From: an uncultured Clostridia bacterium
Lineage (GTDB): Bacteria > Bacillota > Clostridia > TANB77 > CAG-508
Assembly: GCA_934169775.1 (NCBI GenBank)
Contig: CAKPOI010000005.1
Location: 1-64,000 of the forward strand
Direction: 5' to 3'
DNA: 64,000 nt
Below, piece after piece: positions 18,004 through 25,713 of the stretch (the stretch's first letter is position 1; every line of letters begins with the position of its first letter). A program made the translations under genes and the position numbers. A model generated the notes under the pieces. The model had not been told where the DNA came from and did no database searches. It worked only from the letters and a program-made list of their open reading frames with translations.

Positions 18004-18040
18004 CAAAAAGGTTTAATTTTTAAAATTAAATCTTTTTTTG
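18004..18040 (+). terminator. Terminator after the 138-residue gene
   Basis: Hairpin AAGGTTTAATTTT opposed by AAATTAAATCTTT followed by a T-run, ten bases after the stop codon. Confidence 0.75.
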
Positions 18041-18136
18041 ACATTTTATCCCATATTTATATTTTTTTGTCTGAATAATTTTATATTATTTTTTAAATAC
18101 TAATATTGTAAATCTATAAATAAGGAGGATAATTTT

Positions 18137-18565
18137 ATGTACAAAAAATTATTAATTACATTTTCAATTTTGATTATTAGTATATTCTCTTTTTCAATTT
18201 GCTTTGCTGCAAACGATGATGGACATATGCTTCAAGATGCTGCAAATGGAGTAAGAGATGTCGTAGGTGGTGCTGAAAATGCAATTGAAGATGGTGCTAG
18301 AGATATTGCAAATACTACAAAGAGTGCAACAGGAGCAGCGGAAAATTCTATGAATAATAATTCTAATTCAATGCAAAATAATAATCGTTCATCTAATAGT
18401 ACTTATACAGCAACTAGAACAGCAACTTCTACAACTAACCCTACTTTTCTAGGCATGACTTCTACAGCTTGGACTTGGCTTATAATTGGTATTGCCGGAA
18501 TTGCTATAGTTGCTTTAGTTTGGTATTATGGCTCTCAAATTCGTACTTCTAATGAAGATGAGTAA
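18137..18565 (+). CDS. Secreted, membrane-anchored protein with Asn-rich spacer (142 aa)
   Basis: The product has a signal peptide (LLITFSILIISIFSFSICFA), an amphipathic helical stretch with repeated GA/DAAN-type turns (DAANGVRDVVGGAENAIEDG), an asparagine/serine/threonine linker, one membrane helix (WTWLIIGIAGIAIVALVWYY) and an acidic tail (NEDE). AAGGAGGAT precedes the ATG. The function is not recognised. It shares layout but not sequence with the gene at 17577. Confidence 0.7.
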   Translation: MYKKLLITFSILIISIFSFSICFAANDDGHMLQDAANGVRDVVGGAENAIEDGARDIANTTKSATGAAENSMNNNSNSMQNNNRSSNSTYTATRTATSTTNPTFLGMTSTAWTWLIIGIAGIAIVALVWYYGSQIRTSNEDE

Positions 18566-18570
18566 TGCTG

Positions 18571-18625
18571 TAGTTAATATATTGACTTTTATAGTTAGTA
18601 TATTAACTATTTGCTTTTTTTTTCC
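18571..18625 (+). terminator. Terminator after the 142-residue gene
   Basis: Inverted repeat TAGTTAATATA opposed by TATATTAACTA, then a run of T residues. The T-run overlaps the -35 region of the smpB promoter. Confidence 0.65.
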
Positions 18626-18639
18626 TTTTTTGCTATACT
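18611..18639 (+). promoter_or_regulatory. smpB promoter
   Basis: TTGCTT at 18611-18616, a 17-base spacer, and TATACT at 18634-18639, about 28 bases ahead of the smpB start. This fits a housekeeping promoter well. Confidence 0.6.
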
Positions 18640-18666
18640 AAATATCAAAGAAAGGACTGGTTCTTT

Positions 18667-19131
18667 ATGAATAATAATATAAAGCAAATTTCTAAAAATC
18701 CTACTGCTTATCATAACTATAATATAGAAGAAAAACTAGAAGCGGGTATTGTTTTGTCAGGAACAGAAATTAAATCTATAAGACAAGGAAAAGTTAATTT
18801 AAAAGATACATATGCTATATTAAAAAAAGGTGAAGTTTTTATTGTTGGTATGCATATTAGTCCATATGATCATGGCAATATTTTTAATAAAGATCCTTTA
18901 CGTGATAGAAAATTGTTACTTAATAAACGTGAAATTTCTAAATTAATTGGTCTTACTAAACAGAAAGGATATAGCTTAATTCCAATTAGTTTGTATTTTA
19001 AAGGAAGTTTAGTTAAAGTTGAATTAGGTGTTGGCAAAGGTAAAAAATTATATGATAAACGCCAAGATTTAGCTAAAAAAGATGCTGAACGTCAAATTGC
19101 TTATCAGTTAAAAAATAAACAATTAAATTAA
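18667..19131 (+). CDS. smpB: SsrA-binding protein SmpB
   Basis: SmpB binds tmRNA and brings it to stalled ribosomes for trans-translation. The 154-residue product has the family's conserved opening (NPTAYHNYNIEEKLEAGIVL then SGTEIKSIRQGKVNLKDTYA), the central LLLNKREISKL and the basic, positively charged tail (GKKLYDKRQDLAKKDAERQI) that mimics the missing anticodon arm. The start has GAAAGGACTGG. No tmRNA gene is visible nearby; copy 2 of the structured element is what follows. Confidence 0.96.
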   Translation: MNNNIKQISKNPTAYHNYNIEEKLEAGIVLSGTEIKSIRQGKVNLKDTYAILKKGEVFIVGMHISPYDHGNIFNKDPLRDRKLLLNKREISKLIGLTKQKGYSLIPISLYFKGSLVKVELGVGKGKKLYDKRQDLAKKDAERQIAYQLKNKQLN

Positions 19132-19143
19132 TAAATTTTTTAT

Positions 19144-19345
19144 TAAAGATACTATGTGTGTATAGCTAAATATATTTTTCGGTTCAATACGCAACCTAAG
19201 AAATTCTAAAATAATTTAATGGCACCCTTCCACTTAGTCCTCGCTTCGCTCGACGTGAACTCTTTCCATGAAATTATTTAAGAATTTCTAAGATTGCTCC
19301 AATCACATTCAAAATATATTTAGCTATACACACATAGTATCTTTA
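19144..19345. repeat. ~200-nt structured element, copy 2
   Basis: Outer arms are perfect over about 35 bases; the inner part of the arm reads ATGTGTGTATAGC opposed by GCTATACACACAT, completely different in sequence from copies 1 and 3. The inner stem AAATAATTT opposed by AAATTATTT (plus ATGG/CCAT) also differs but still pairs. The core CTTAGTCCTCGCTTCGCTCG, the GGTTCAATACGCAACC hairpin and the GATTGCTCCAATC hairpin are conserved. It lies between convergent smpB and fba and is not flanked by the short hairpin repeats. Confidence 0.85.
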
Positions 19346-19362
19346 TACAATATATTATAAAT

Positions 19363-19405
19363 AAAGACATATACTTTAATGTTTTAAAAGTATATGCCCT
19401 TTTTT
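19363..19405. terminator. Bidirectional smpB/fba terminator
   Basis: Stem AAAGACATATACTTT opposed by AAAGTATATGCCCTTT with T-runs on both sides, between the convergent genes and just outside element copy 2. Confidence 0.8.
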
Positions 19406-19414
19406 GTTTAAGTC

Positions 19415-20344
19415 TTATGCTTTATTTGCTGAACCAAATACATCTGTCATTTTATGTTTAACAGTTTCTTTAATTAATTCTCTAGCATTTCCTAAATATT
19501 TTCTAGGATCAAAAACATTAGGTTCTTCAACAAATGTTTTTCTAATTCCTGCAGTCATTGCTAATCTTAAATCTGTATCAACATTTATCTTTGATACACC
19601 TGAAATACTAGCTTGATGTAATATTTCATCAGGTACTCCTTTTGCTCCTGGTATATTACCACCATATTTGTTACATGTTTCTACTAATTCTGGTATAACT
19701 GTTGAAGCTCCGTGTAATACTATAGGAGTGTTTGGTATTCTTTCTTTTATTTCTTTTAAAATATCAAATCTTAATTTTGCTTCACCTTTAAATTTATAAG
19801 CTCCATGGCTTGTACCAATAGCTATAGCTAAAGAATCACATCCTGTTCTTTTAACAAATTCTTCAGCTTGAGCAGGGTCTGTATACATAGCATCATCTGA
19901 AGCAACATTTACATCATCTTCTATTCCTGCTAATTTTCCTAATTCCGCTTCTACAGTTACTCCTTTGCTGTGAGCATAATCTACAACTTTTTTTGTTAAA
20001 GCTACATTTTCCTCAAAATCATATTTAGAACCATCTATCATAACAGATGTAAATCCATTATCTATACACATTTTGGCTGTTTCAAAATCTGGTCCATGAT
20101 CTAAATGAATAGCAATTGGTATATTTGGATATTGTTCTGTGGCAGCTTCTACCATTTTCATTAAATAATTAATTCTTGCATATTTTATTGCACTTGAAGA
20201 AGCTTGTAATATAACTGGTGAATTACATTCAGCAGCTGCATCAACAATACCTTGTAATATTTCTAGGTCATTTATATTAAATGCCCCTATTGCATATCCT
20301 TCTTTCATTGATTTTTCAAACATTTCTTTAGTTGTTACTAACAT
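19415..20344 (-). CDS. fba: Class II fructose-1,6-bisphosphate aldolase
   Basis: This zinc-dependent aldolase splits fructose-1,6-bisphosphate into the two triose phosphates in glycolysis. The 309-residue product carries AIHLDHGPDFE (zinc-binding histidine and catalytic aspartate, about residues 78-88), VEAELGKLAGIEDD, IAIGTSHGAYK, VLHGAST and KINVDTDLRLA, all class II hallmarks. The length is typical of the Bacillus/Clostridium type. It is monocistronic, starting behind GAGAGGAATAATT. Confidence 0.95.
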   Translation of the reverse strand: MLVTTKEMFEKSMKEGYAIGAFNINDLEILQGIVDAAAECNSPVILQASSSAIKYARINYLMKMVEAATEQYPNIPIAIHLDHGPDFETAKMCIDNGFTSVMIDGSKYDFEENVALTKKVVDYAHSKGVTVEAELGKLAGIEDDVNVASDDAMYTDPAQAEEFVKRTGCDSLAIAIGTSHGAYKFKGEAKLRFDILKEIKERIPNTPIVLHGASTVIPELVETCNKYGGNIPGAKGVPDEILHQASISGVSKINVDTDLRLAMTAGIRKTFVEEPNVFDPRKYLGNARELIKETVKHKMTDVFGSANKA

Positions 20345-20476
20345 AATTATTCCTCTCTTTCTGGTTAAAACCTTTTTTCAGCATTATTTTATTTCTATTT
20401 TTTTATTTTGTCAATAATCTAGAACATAAAAATTAGGAAAGTCAATATAACTTTCCTATTACATGAAAAACTAATG

Positions 20477-20644
20477 CTAATTTTTTTCATTTTCATAACT
20501 TGAACACATTGATTCATCAGCTTTTTTTGATTTACAATTTTGTTTTGGAGTTACTTGAATAGCTGTCAAAGTACACTTGTTTTGATTATAGTCATTATAT
20601 TTACAAGTCTCAACATTGCAGTGTATTTTTTGATTTCCTTCCAT
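20477..20644 (-). CDS. DUF1540 small cysteine protein (55 aa)
   Basis: Four spaced cysteines (HCNVETCKYND, NKCTLTAIQV, NCKSKK, MCSSYE) give the pattern of the DUF1540 family, small likely metal-binding proteins frequent in spore-forming Clostridia. I chose the ATG at 20644 because AAAGGA lies nine bases before it, whereas the two upstream ATGs touch the ribosome binding site. The function is unknown. It lies between fba and the peroxiredoxin gene on the same strand. Confidence 0.8.
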   Translation of the reverse strand: MEGNQKIHCNVETCKYNDYNQNKCTLTAIQVTPKQNCKSKKADESMCSSYENEKN

Positions 20645-20707
20645 GTTCATCATTCCTTTCAATTACACTTTTCGGTGATATTATTATGATGTACATTTTA
20701 AGAAAAA

Positions 20708-21406
20708 TTATTCACTACAATTTGAAATTCCATTATCTATACATTTTTTAGGTGGTTCTTTAAAGCTCAAATACCAATTTATTCCATTTTGATTTTTATT
20801 GATTTCTTGCTGTCTTTCTTGTAATTCGCCAAAAGTTCTTGGTGGTGGTACAATTACAGGTTGATTTGGTATCCAATTGGCTGCAGTTGAACCTTTAGCA
20901 CAATCTGCCATTTGTAATGCTTGCACAATTCTTAATATTTCTGGAATAAATCTTCCTACATTCATTGGATAAACTAATATTGTTCTTATTATTCCATTAT
21001 CATCAATTATAAATACATTTCTTACTGTTTCTGTATTACTTATATCACTTGCCATCATTCCATATTTTCTTGCTATTTCTCCATTTCTGTCAGCTATTAT
21101 TGGAAATGACACTTGTATACCTGTTCTGCAATATATGTCATATATCCATGCTAAATGTGAAGCATTTGAGTCTACACTTAAACCTAGTAATTCTGTATTC
21201 ATATTTTTAAAATATGTATGTGCTTTTGTGAATGCTATCATTTCTGTTGTACATACTGGGGTAAAATCTCCTGGATGTGAAAACAAAACTAACCACTTTC
21301 CTTTATAATCATTTAAAGAAATATTACCACAAGTTGTAATAGCTTCAAATTCTGGTGCTTTCTGCCCTATTCTTACATTTCCATTCATTAATAATTCATA
21401 ATCCAT
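20708..21406 (-). CDS. Peroxiredoxin (Prx6/AhpC-TSA type)
   Basis: Peroxiredoxins reduce peroxides through a peroxidatic cysteine. In this 232-residue protein the motif is HPGDFTPVCTTE (cysteine at about residue 52), preceded by GKWLVLFS, and the long C-terminal arm (VVPPPRTFGELQERQ-like region, WYLSFKEPP) is typical of the Prx6 subfamily. Extra cysteines near the end (DCAKGS, KKCIDNG, NCSE) could resolve the sulfenic acid. It is cytoplasmic and its own RBS (AAAGGAATG) is clear. It may serve oxygen defence together with the adjacent DUF1540 gene, but that link is only positional. Confidence 0.9.
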   Translation of the reverse strand: MDYELLMNGNVRIGQKAPEFEAITTCGNISLNDYKGKWLVLFSHPGDFTPVCTTEMIAFTKAHTYFKNMNTELLGLSVDSNASHLAWIYDIYCRTGIQVSFPIIADRNGEIARKYGMMASDISNTETVRNVFIIDDNGIIRTILVYPMNVGRFIPEILRIVQALQMADCAKGSTAANWIPNQPVIVPPPRTFGELQERQQEINKNQNGINWYLSFKEPPKKCIDNGISNCSE

Positions 21407-21460
21407 ATTTTTATCACATTCCTTTCAATTTATAGTATGAAAGAAATAGCTTTTTTGATA

Positions 21461-21496
21461 AAAAATCTTCTTGTATAATTATACACAAGAAGATTT
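21461..21496 (-). terminator. Terminator after the 126-residue gene
   Basis: Stem AAATCTTCTTGT opposed by ACAAGAAGATTT, then TTTT in the minus direction, just past the stop of the 126-residue gene. Confidence 0.85.
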
Positions 21497-21506
21497 GTGG
21501 AAAGAT

Positions 21507-21887
21507 TTATATGGTTCGTAGTGTAAAAGCATTTTGAATTTCTTCAAGAATTTCTTTTTGTTTCTTTGGATTTTTGATAATATCTAAAAATTCAATTGAA
21601 AAGTCACTACCATCTTGAGTTTTTAATTGATATTTTTGTGGAACTTCTAATTCCTCAATATATCCTTCCGCATTCAGAAAAACATATGTTGGATTTTCAA
21701 ATATTGTATTGTTTATGCCTATAGCTTCATATAGATTGAATTCTAGTGTTCCGTCTGTTAGCAATCCTTCTAAATAATCATAAGCAAAAGCTCCTGAAAA
21801 TTCATTATCTTTAAAAACTACATTTCCTGTTGCAAATACATTTTTAAACCGTATAGCACATGAAAAATAAAACTCTTCTGTTGCCAT
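21507..21887 (-). CDS. Hypothetical protein (126 aa)
   Basis: The product starts MATEEFYFSCAIRFKNVFAT and includes EFSGAFAYDYLEGLLTDGTL and YVFLNAEGYIEELEVPQKYQ, then SIEFLDIIKNPKKQKEILEE. It is acidic and soluble with beta-rich and helical parts. GGAGGAAAGAAAA precedes the ATG and a strong terminator follows, so it is an independent gene. I do not recognise the family. Confidence 0.65.
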   Translation of the reverse strand: MATEEFYFSCAIRFKNVFATGNVVFKDNEFSGAFAYDYLEGLLTDGTLEFNLYEAIGINNTIFENPTYVFLNAEGYIEELEVPQKYQLKTQDGSDFSIEFLDIIKNPKKQKEILEEIQNAFTLRTI

Positions 21888-21994
21888 TTTTCTTTCCTCC
21901 TTTTAGTAAAAAATTAGTATAGTTACTTATTATATATTAACATAAAATCATATAAAAATCAATTAGTGGTATAGCTGATTTTTGTTAAAATAAT

Positions 21995-24010
21995 TTATTT
22001 TAAACTTAAATATCCTACTTCATCCCAACGGTTATACGCTAAATTTAGGCTAAATAACAATTTAGGTTTGGCACCAGCTCTGTTTTTATCAACAACACAA
22101 GCATAATATCTTTCATCTGGATCTTTTGATTTTTGCAATTCAAAAAATTTAGTATCTACTTCTTTTTTTGAATAATGAAAATCATCATACATATCTCTTG
22201 GAATTTGTTTTATTAAGCATAATGTATCTAGTACTTCTTTTACTGTTCTACTTACAGCTAAGTCATTAATGTCTAAATTTATAGGATTTGTTTTATTTTC
22301 TGTTAATTGTAATGTAGAGCATATAAAAATTCCAAAATTTTGAGCCAAATTTGCCAATATTGTTGCTGTTCTTTTTATTTCCTCACCATTTCCAATATTT
22401 GCAGTATCAGTTTTTAATGTATCATAAAATACATATTCTATTTGTTCTTTATAATAATAGTTCATTATAACTTTTTGCAATTCATCATTTGTATGATCTG
22501 TAATGTTTATAAAATAGATTGAATTTAAAACTTGTCTATTTATCCAATCTGTTACAGCTATCGTTTTTCTAAAATCTGAAGAAACATCTTCTAATCTTTT
22601 TATAAAATCTTCTCTAGTTTCAGTTTCTTCTTTTATTACATAGCCATTTTTATCTACTTTTACACTTTTTGTATCATCTGGTCTGAACTTAAATTCTAGC
22701 AGTTCTGTTTCTGATATGTGTAATTCTTGTCCATGTAATTTTTGAATTACTGGATTATTTAATATTGTTGTTATAAGTGTTAATTTCATTTTTTCTTCTG
22801 ACATTTCATTTGAGATTATTAAAACCTTTTTTTGATGTACTAATGAAGTATATGCTGCTATATTTACAGTAAATCTACTTTTACCGGCATTTGATGGCAT
22901 TGCAACTGCCATTGTTTCTCCTTTTCTTATTCCTTTAAATACTTGTGTTAAAATTGGAAATGGTAAACTTAATCCATTAGCTAAATTGTTATCTCCTTTT
23001 TCTAAAAAGCTTGTTAAATCTGTATTTAATACTGCTTGTTTAAATTTATCTGTTACAGTTACTTGATTTGTAGCACTTTCCACTTCTTCAATTGTCATTT
23101 TATCATATAGTTTATAATGTGCTATTTCGACAATCTTTTTTTGAATGCTTTCTATTGGCATTTCTATATATTTTTTTCTTAATAAGCACAATTTTCTTAA
23201 ATCTGTATAAATTTTTTCCATATTGTAATTTTTTCCTGCTACAAATTGTTTTAAATAATATTTTTGTTGATAAATGCCTTCCACTTCTCTTGAAAAATTG
23301 AATTTTTGTTTAGCAATTTCTGGAGTGTAATTGCCACCTTCTGTAAATAATACACTTTTATAAATATTTAATAAATTTTCACTTTCGAAATAACACTCAT
23401 CAAATAAAATATAATATCTTACTATATACTTAGGTTCAGTTAATAGTAATCCTACATAAATTTTTTCTAATTCTATATTTCTTAAATCAATTGGATATTT
23501 TTGTTTATCTTGCTCTGTTTCAAAAACAAATTCATTATCATCATGTTCTTGATATTCTTCATCTTCGTGTTCATATTCATTTTCCATTTTTTCGTATTCT
23601 TGCTCTCGCTCATAATTATTATCTTGATCAATATCATCATTATATTGTTCTTCATCTTCCTCATCTTCTGAGATTGAATCTTCATGGTTATCTTCAGTAG
23701 AATTATCATCACTTGTAATTAAATTATTGTAAGCTCCATTTTTTTCAAGTGGTAAAAGAACTGATAAATCAGCATCGTCATCAGTATCTTCTTGTATCTC
23801 ATTATTTTCTTCATTTCCTTGCGTTTCATCATATTTAGGAACTTTTTTCTCTCTTGTGTATCTTTTTTTATTTAGATTTTGAATTATAGATAATGCTGTA
23901 TTAAAGTCTCCTTCTGCTATTGCCTTTTTTGCCCCTTCTATCTCATCCTTATTATGATTTGTAATAGGTATACTATTTAATAATTGATTTATTCTTTCTA
24001 TACTTTCCAT
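21995..24010 (-). CDS. DnaB-type helicase with long acidic insert
   Basis: The C-terminal half is a RecA-like DnaB motor: MAVAMPSNAGKSRFTVN (Walker A, residues about 369-385), VLIISNEMSEEKMKLTL, the Walker B region EQIEYVFYDTLKTD and ICSTLQLTENKTN with a DnaB-like ending (VVDKNRAGAKPKLLFSLNLA). A DnaB N-terminal-like helical domain lies at about 180-300 (IYVGLLLTEPKYIVRYYILF). Before it, residues about 100-165 are an extreme aspartate/glutamate-rich linker. DnaB is normally about 450 residues; this is 671 from the ATG at 24010, chosen for AAAGG spacing over two earlier ATGs. It is probably an additional, divergent helicase rather than the replicative DnaB. Nothing phage-like surrounds it. Confidence 0.75.
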   Translation of the reverse strand: MESIERINQLLNSIPITNHNKDEIEGAKKAIAEGDFNTALSIIQNLNKKRYTREKKVPKYDETQGNEENNEIQEDTDDDADLSVLLPLEKNGAYNNLITSDDNSTEDNHEDSISEDEEDEEQYNDDIDQDNNYEREQEYEKMENEYEHEDEEYQEHDDNEFVFETEQDKQKYPIDLRNIELEKIYVGLLLTEPKYIVRYYILFDECYFESENLLNIYKSVLFTEGGNYTPEIAKQKFNFSREVEGIYQQKYYLKQFVAGKNYNMEKIYTDLRKLCLLRKKYIEMPIESIQKKIVEIAHYKLYDKMTIEEVESATNQVTVTDKFKQAVLNTDLTSFLEKGDNNLANGLSLPFPILTQVFKGIRKGETMAVAMPSNAGKSRFTVNIAAYTSLVHQKKVLIISNEMSEEKMKLTLITTILNNPVIQKLHGQELHISETELLEFKFRPDDTKSVKVDKNGYVIKEETETREDFIKRLEDVSSDFRKTIAVTDWINRQVLNSIYFINITDHTNDELQKVIMNYYYKEQIEYVFYDTLKTDTANIGNGEEIKRTATILANLAQNFGIFICSTLQLTENKTNPINLDINDLAVSRTVKEVLDTLCLIKQIPRDMYDDFHYSKKEVDTKFFELQKSKDPDERYYACVVDKNRAGAKPKLLFSLNLAYNRWDEVGYLSLK

Positions 24011-24114
24011 TTTTAATCTCATCCTTTCTCGAGGCACAAAATTGGCTGAAAAAGAATTATTTTTGACATAACCAAAATTATAATTATTTTCTGCCTTTGT
24101 TGCTTTCTTTTAAT

Positions 24115-24154
24115 AAAGTCCTAAGGTATTACTATTTTGTACCTTAGGACTTTT
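24115..24154 (-). terminator. Terminator after the DUF308 gene
   Basis: Stem AAAGTCCTAAGGT opposed by ACCTTAGGACTTT with a 13-base loop lies seven bases past the stop of the membrane protein gene and ahead of the helicase gene. Confidence 0.75.
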
Positions 24155-24161
24155 AATTTTA

Positions 24162-24698
24162 CTATTCTTTCATATAATCTTTTATTTTTTTCATAAAGAT
24201 ACATCTTGTTATAATATCTAGTATTGCATAAATAACTATTGCTATTCCTATAGTTTTTAAAGCTAATGTTGTGTTTACTAAAACTGCAATACCAGCTACA
24301 ATGATAACCATTGAACATATCAATGTTGCTGTCCAATATCCAGATTTAAGATCTTTCCATACTAAAGTTGTTTGGAAATCTTTTAACCCTTCTAAAATAA
24401 TCCAGATACCTAAAACAACGCTAAATATGTTTGAAATAATATTTGGGCAGAAAAGAATAATTACTCCTATAATAATATAAATTAAAGCAAGTGTAAGTAA
24501 ATAATCTTCTTTTGGTTCAGAAGTAAAGTATTCTACTAATCTTAAAAATCCCATTATTATGAATACTGCTCCTAATAAAATAGAAATAACAGACATCATT
24601 TCATTTGGTTTTGCAATTAGTAATATTCCTAAGAATACAAATACAAGTGAAATTAAAATATCTGTCCAAGTTGATCTTTTTAGAAATTTTTCAAACAT
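24162..24698 (-). CDS. HdeD/DUF308-family membrane protein
   Basis: A 178-residue polytopic membrane protein with six hydrophobic helices in pairs (ILISLVFVFLGILLIA, VISILLGAVFIIMGFL, LLTLALIYIIIGVIILF, IFSVVLGIWIILEGL, ATLICSMVIIVAGIAVLV and IGIAIVIYAILDII). The repeated G-x-W/F-I-I-x-G turns are the HdeD/DUF308 pattern. The family is widespread; roles in acid or envelope stress have been proposed for relatives. It is monocistronic, and GAGAGGTAG precedes the ATG. Confidence 0.8.
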   Translation of the reverse strand: MFEKFLKRSTWTDILISLVFVFLGILLIAKPNEMMSVISILLGAVFIIMGFLRLVEYFTSEPKEDYLLTLALIYIIIGVIILFCPNIISNIFSVVLGIWIILEGLKDFQTTLVWKDLKSGYWTATLICSMVIIVAGIAVLVNTTLALKTIGIAIVIYAILDIITRCIFMKKIKDYMKE

Positions 24699-24910
24699 GT
24701 TTACTACCTCTCTTTCTTTTGTATTTTCGTTTTTAATAATGACGACAGTATTTCTTAAATGTCATCATTTTATGACAATGTCATCATATCATATTAAAAT
24801 TATTTTGTACATATCTTTTTTAAATTTTTTCAAAATTTTTTTTCAATATACATTTTTTGTTTTTAACTACATACATTTTAATAAAGTATTATTTGAAATG
24901 GAGATATTGT

Positions 24911-25441
24911 ATGTTTATTTATAATATAAAAATTAATAATAATAAGATTTTTAAAATATTTTTTATTACTGTTATTATTTTATTAATATGTATTGTTAGT
25001 ATAGTTATTTTTAGAGTTTTTAATGGAGCTAGTAAAAATCATAAAAACTCTGAAGTATATCAAATTCCTGCCACCAATTATACTAATATTTTAAAAGCTG
25101 TGCATGATGATATTGATTCATATGTTGGTGTAAAATTTCATTTTTCTGGATATGTTTATAGGCTTTTAGATTTTAATGAAAATCAATTTGTTTTAGCTAG
25201 AAATATGGTTATTTCTTCTAATTTTCAGACAGTTGTTGTTGGTTTTCTTTGTGAGGATGAGAATATTAAAAATTTTGCTGATAATTCGTGGGTTGAGCTA
25301 ACTGGTGAAATTACTAAAGGTGATTATCATGGTGATATGCCTATTGTAAAAGTTACAGAATTAAAAAGCTGTGATAGGCCTAATGATGAACTTGTATATC
25401 CTCCTGATGAGAATTATATTCCAGTAGCTGGAGAAATTTAA
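24911..25441 (+). CDS. Membrane-anchored DUF1980/TIGR03943 C-terminal-like protein
   Basis: A 176-residue protein: basic start, one membrane helix (IFFITVIILLICIVSIVIF), then an extracellular domain with FSGYVYRLLDFNENQFVLAR and WVELTGEITKGDYHGDMPIVKV. That order matches the C-terminal OB-like domain of the TIGR03943/DUF1980 (YcgQ) proteins, which normally accompany a DUF318-type permease, but the double cysteine typical after the arginine is replaced here (NMVISS). No permease partner is nearby. The ATG at 24911 has GGAG upstream; the frame's earlier ATG does not. Confidence 0.65.
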   Translation: MFIYNIKINNNKIFKIFFITVIILLICIVSIVIFRVFNGASKNHKNSEVYQIPATNYTNILKAVHDDIDSYVGVKFHFSGYVYRLLDFNENQFVLARNMVISSNFQTVVVGFLCEDENIKNFADNSWVELTGEITKGDYHGDMPIVKVTELKSCDRPNDELVYPPDENYIPVAGEI

Positions 25442-25600
25442 TTTTGTATTATATCAAAGGACTTTCTTTTTGTATATTCCGAAACCATTTTACACTATTT
25501 ATTTGTTCTCAAATTTGACTTTTTTAAATATTTACAGTAAAATATACTTGTACGCACAAATACATTTTCCTATGCAAAGAGTAATTTGCATAAACATTAA

Positions 25601-25640
25601 AATAAGATTCAAGTTAAAATTATAGCTTGAATCTTATTTA
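25601..25640 (+). terminator. Terminator or attenuator ahead of guaA
   Basis: Stem AATAAGATTCAAG opposed by CTTGAATCTTATT. It lies 160 bases after the upstream gene and about 75 bases before guaA, so it may end the upstream transcript or sit in the guaA leader. No purine riboswitch core is evident. Confidence 0.5.
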
Positions 25641-25713
25641 CATTTATTTATAAATTTGTTATATTATAAATATATTTTAGTAAGCATTGTTGCTTTAGAA
25701 AGGAATGAAAAAA

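Noticed and set aside
25442..25713. Purine riboswitch upstream of guaA
   Set aside because: The conserved junction sequences of the purine aptamer are not found; only a terminator-like hairpin is seen.
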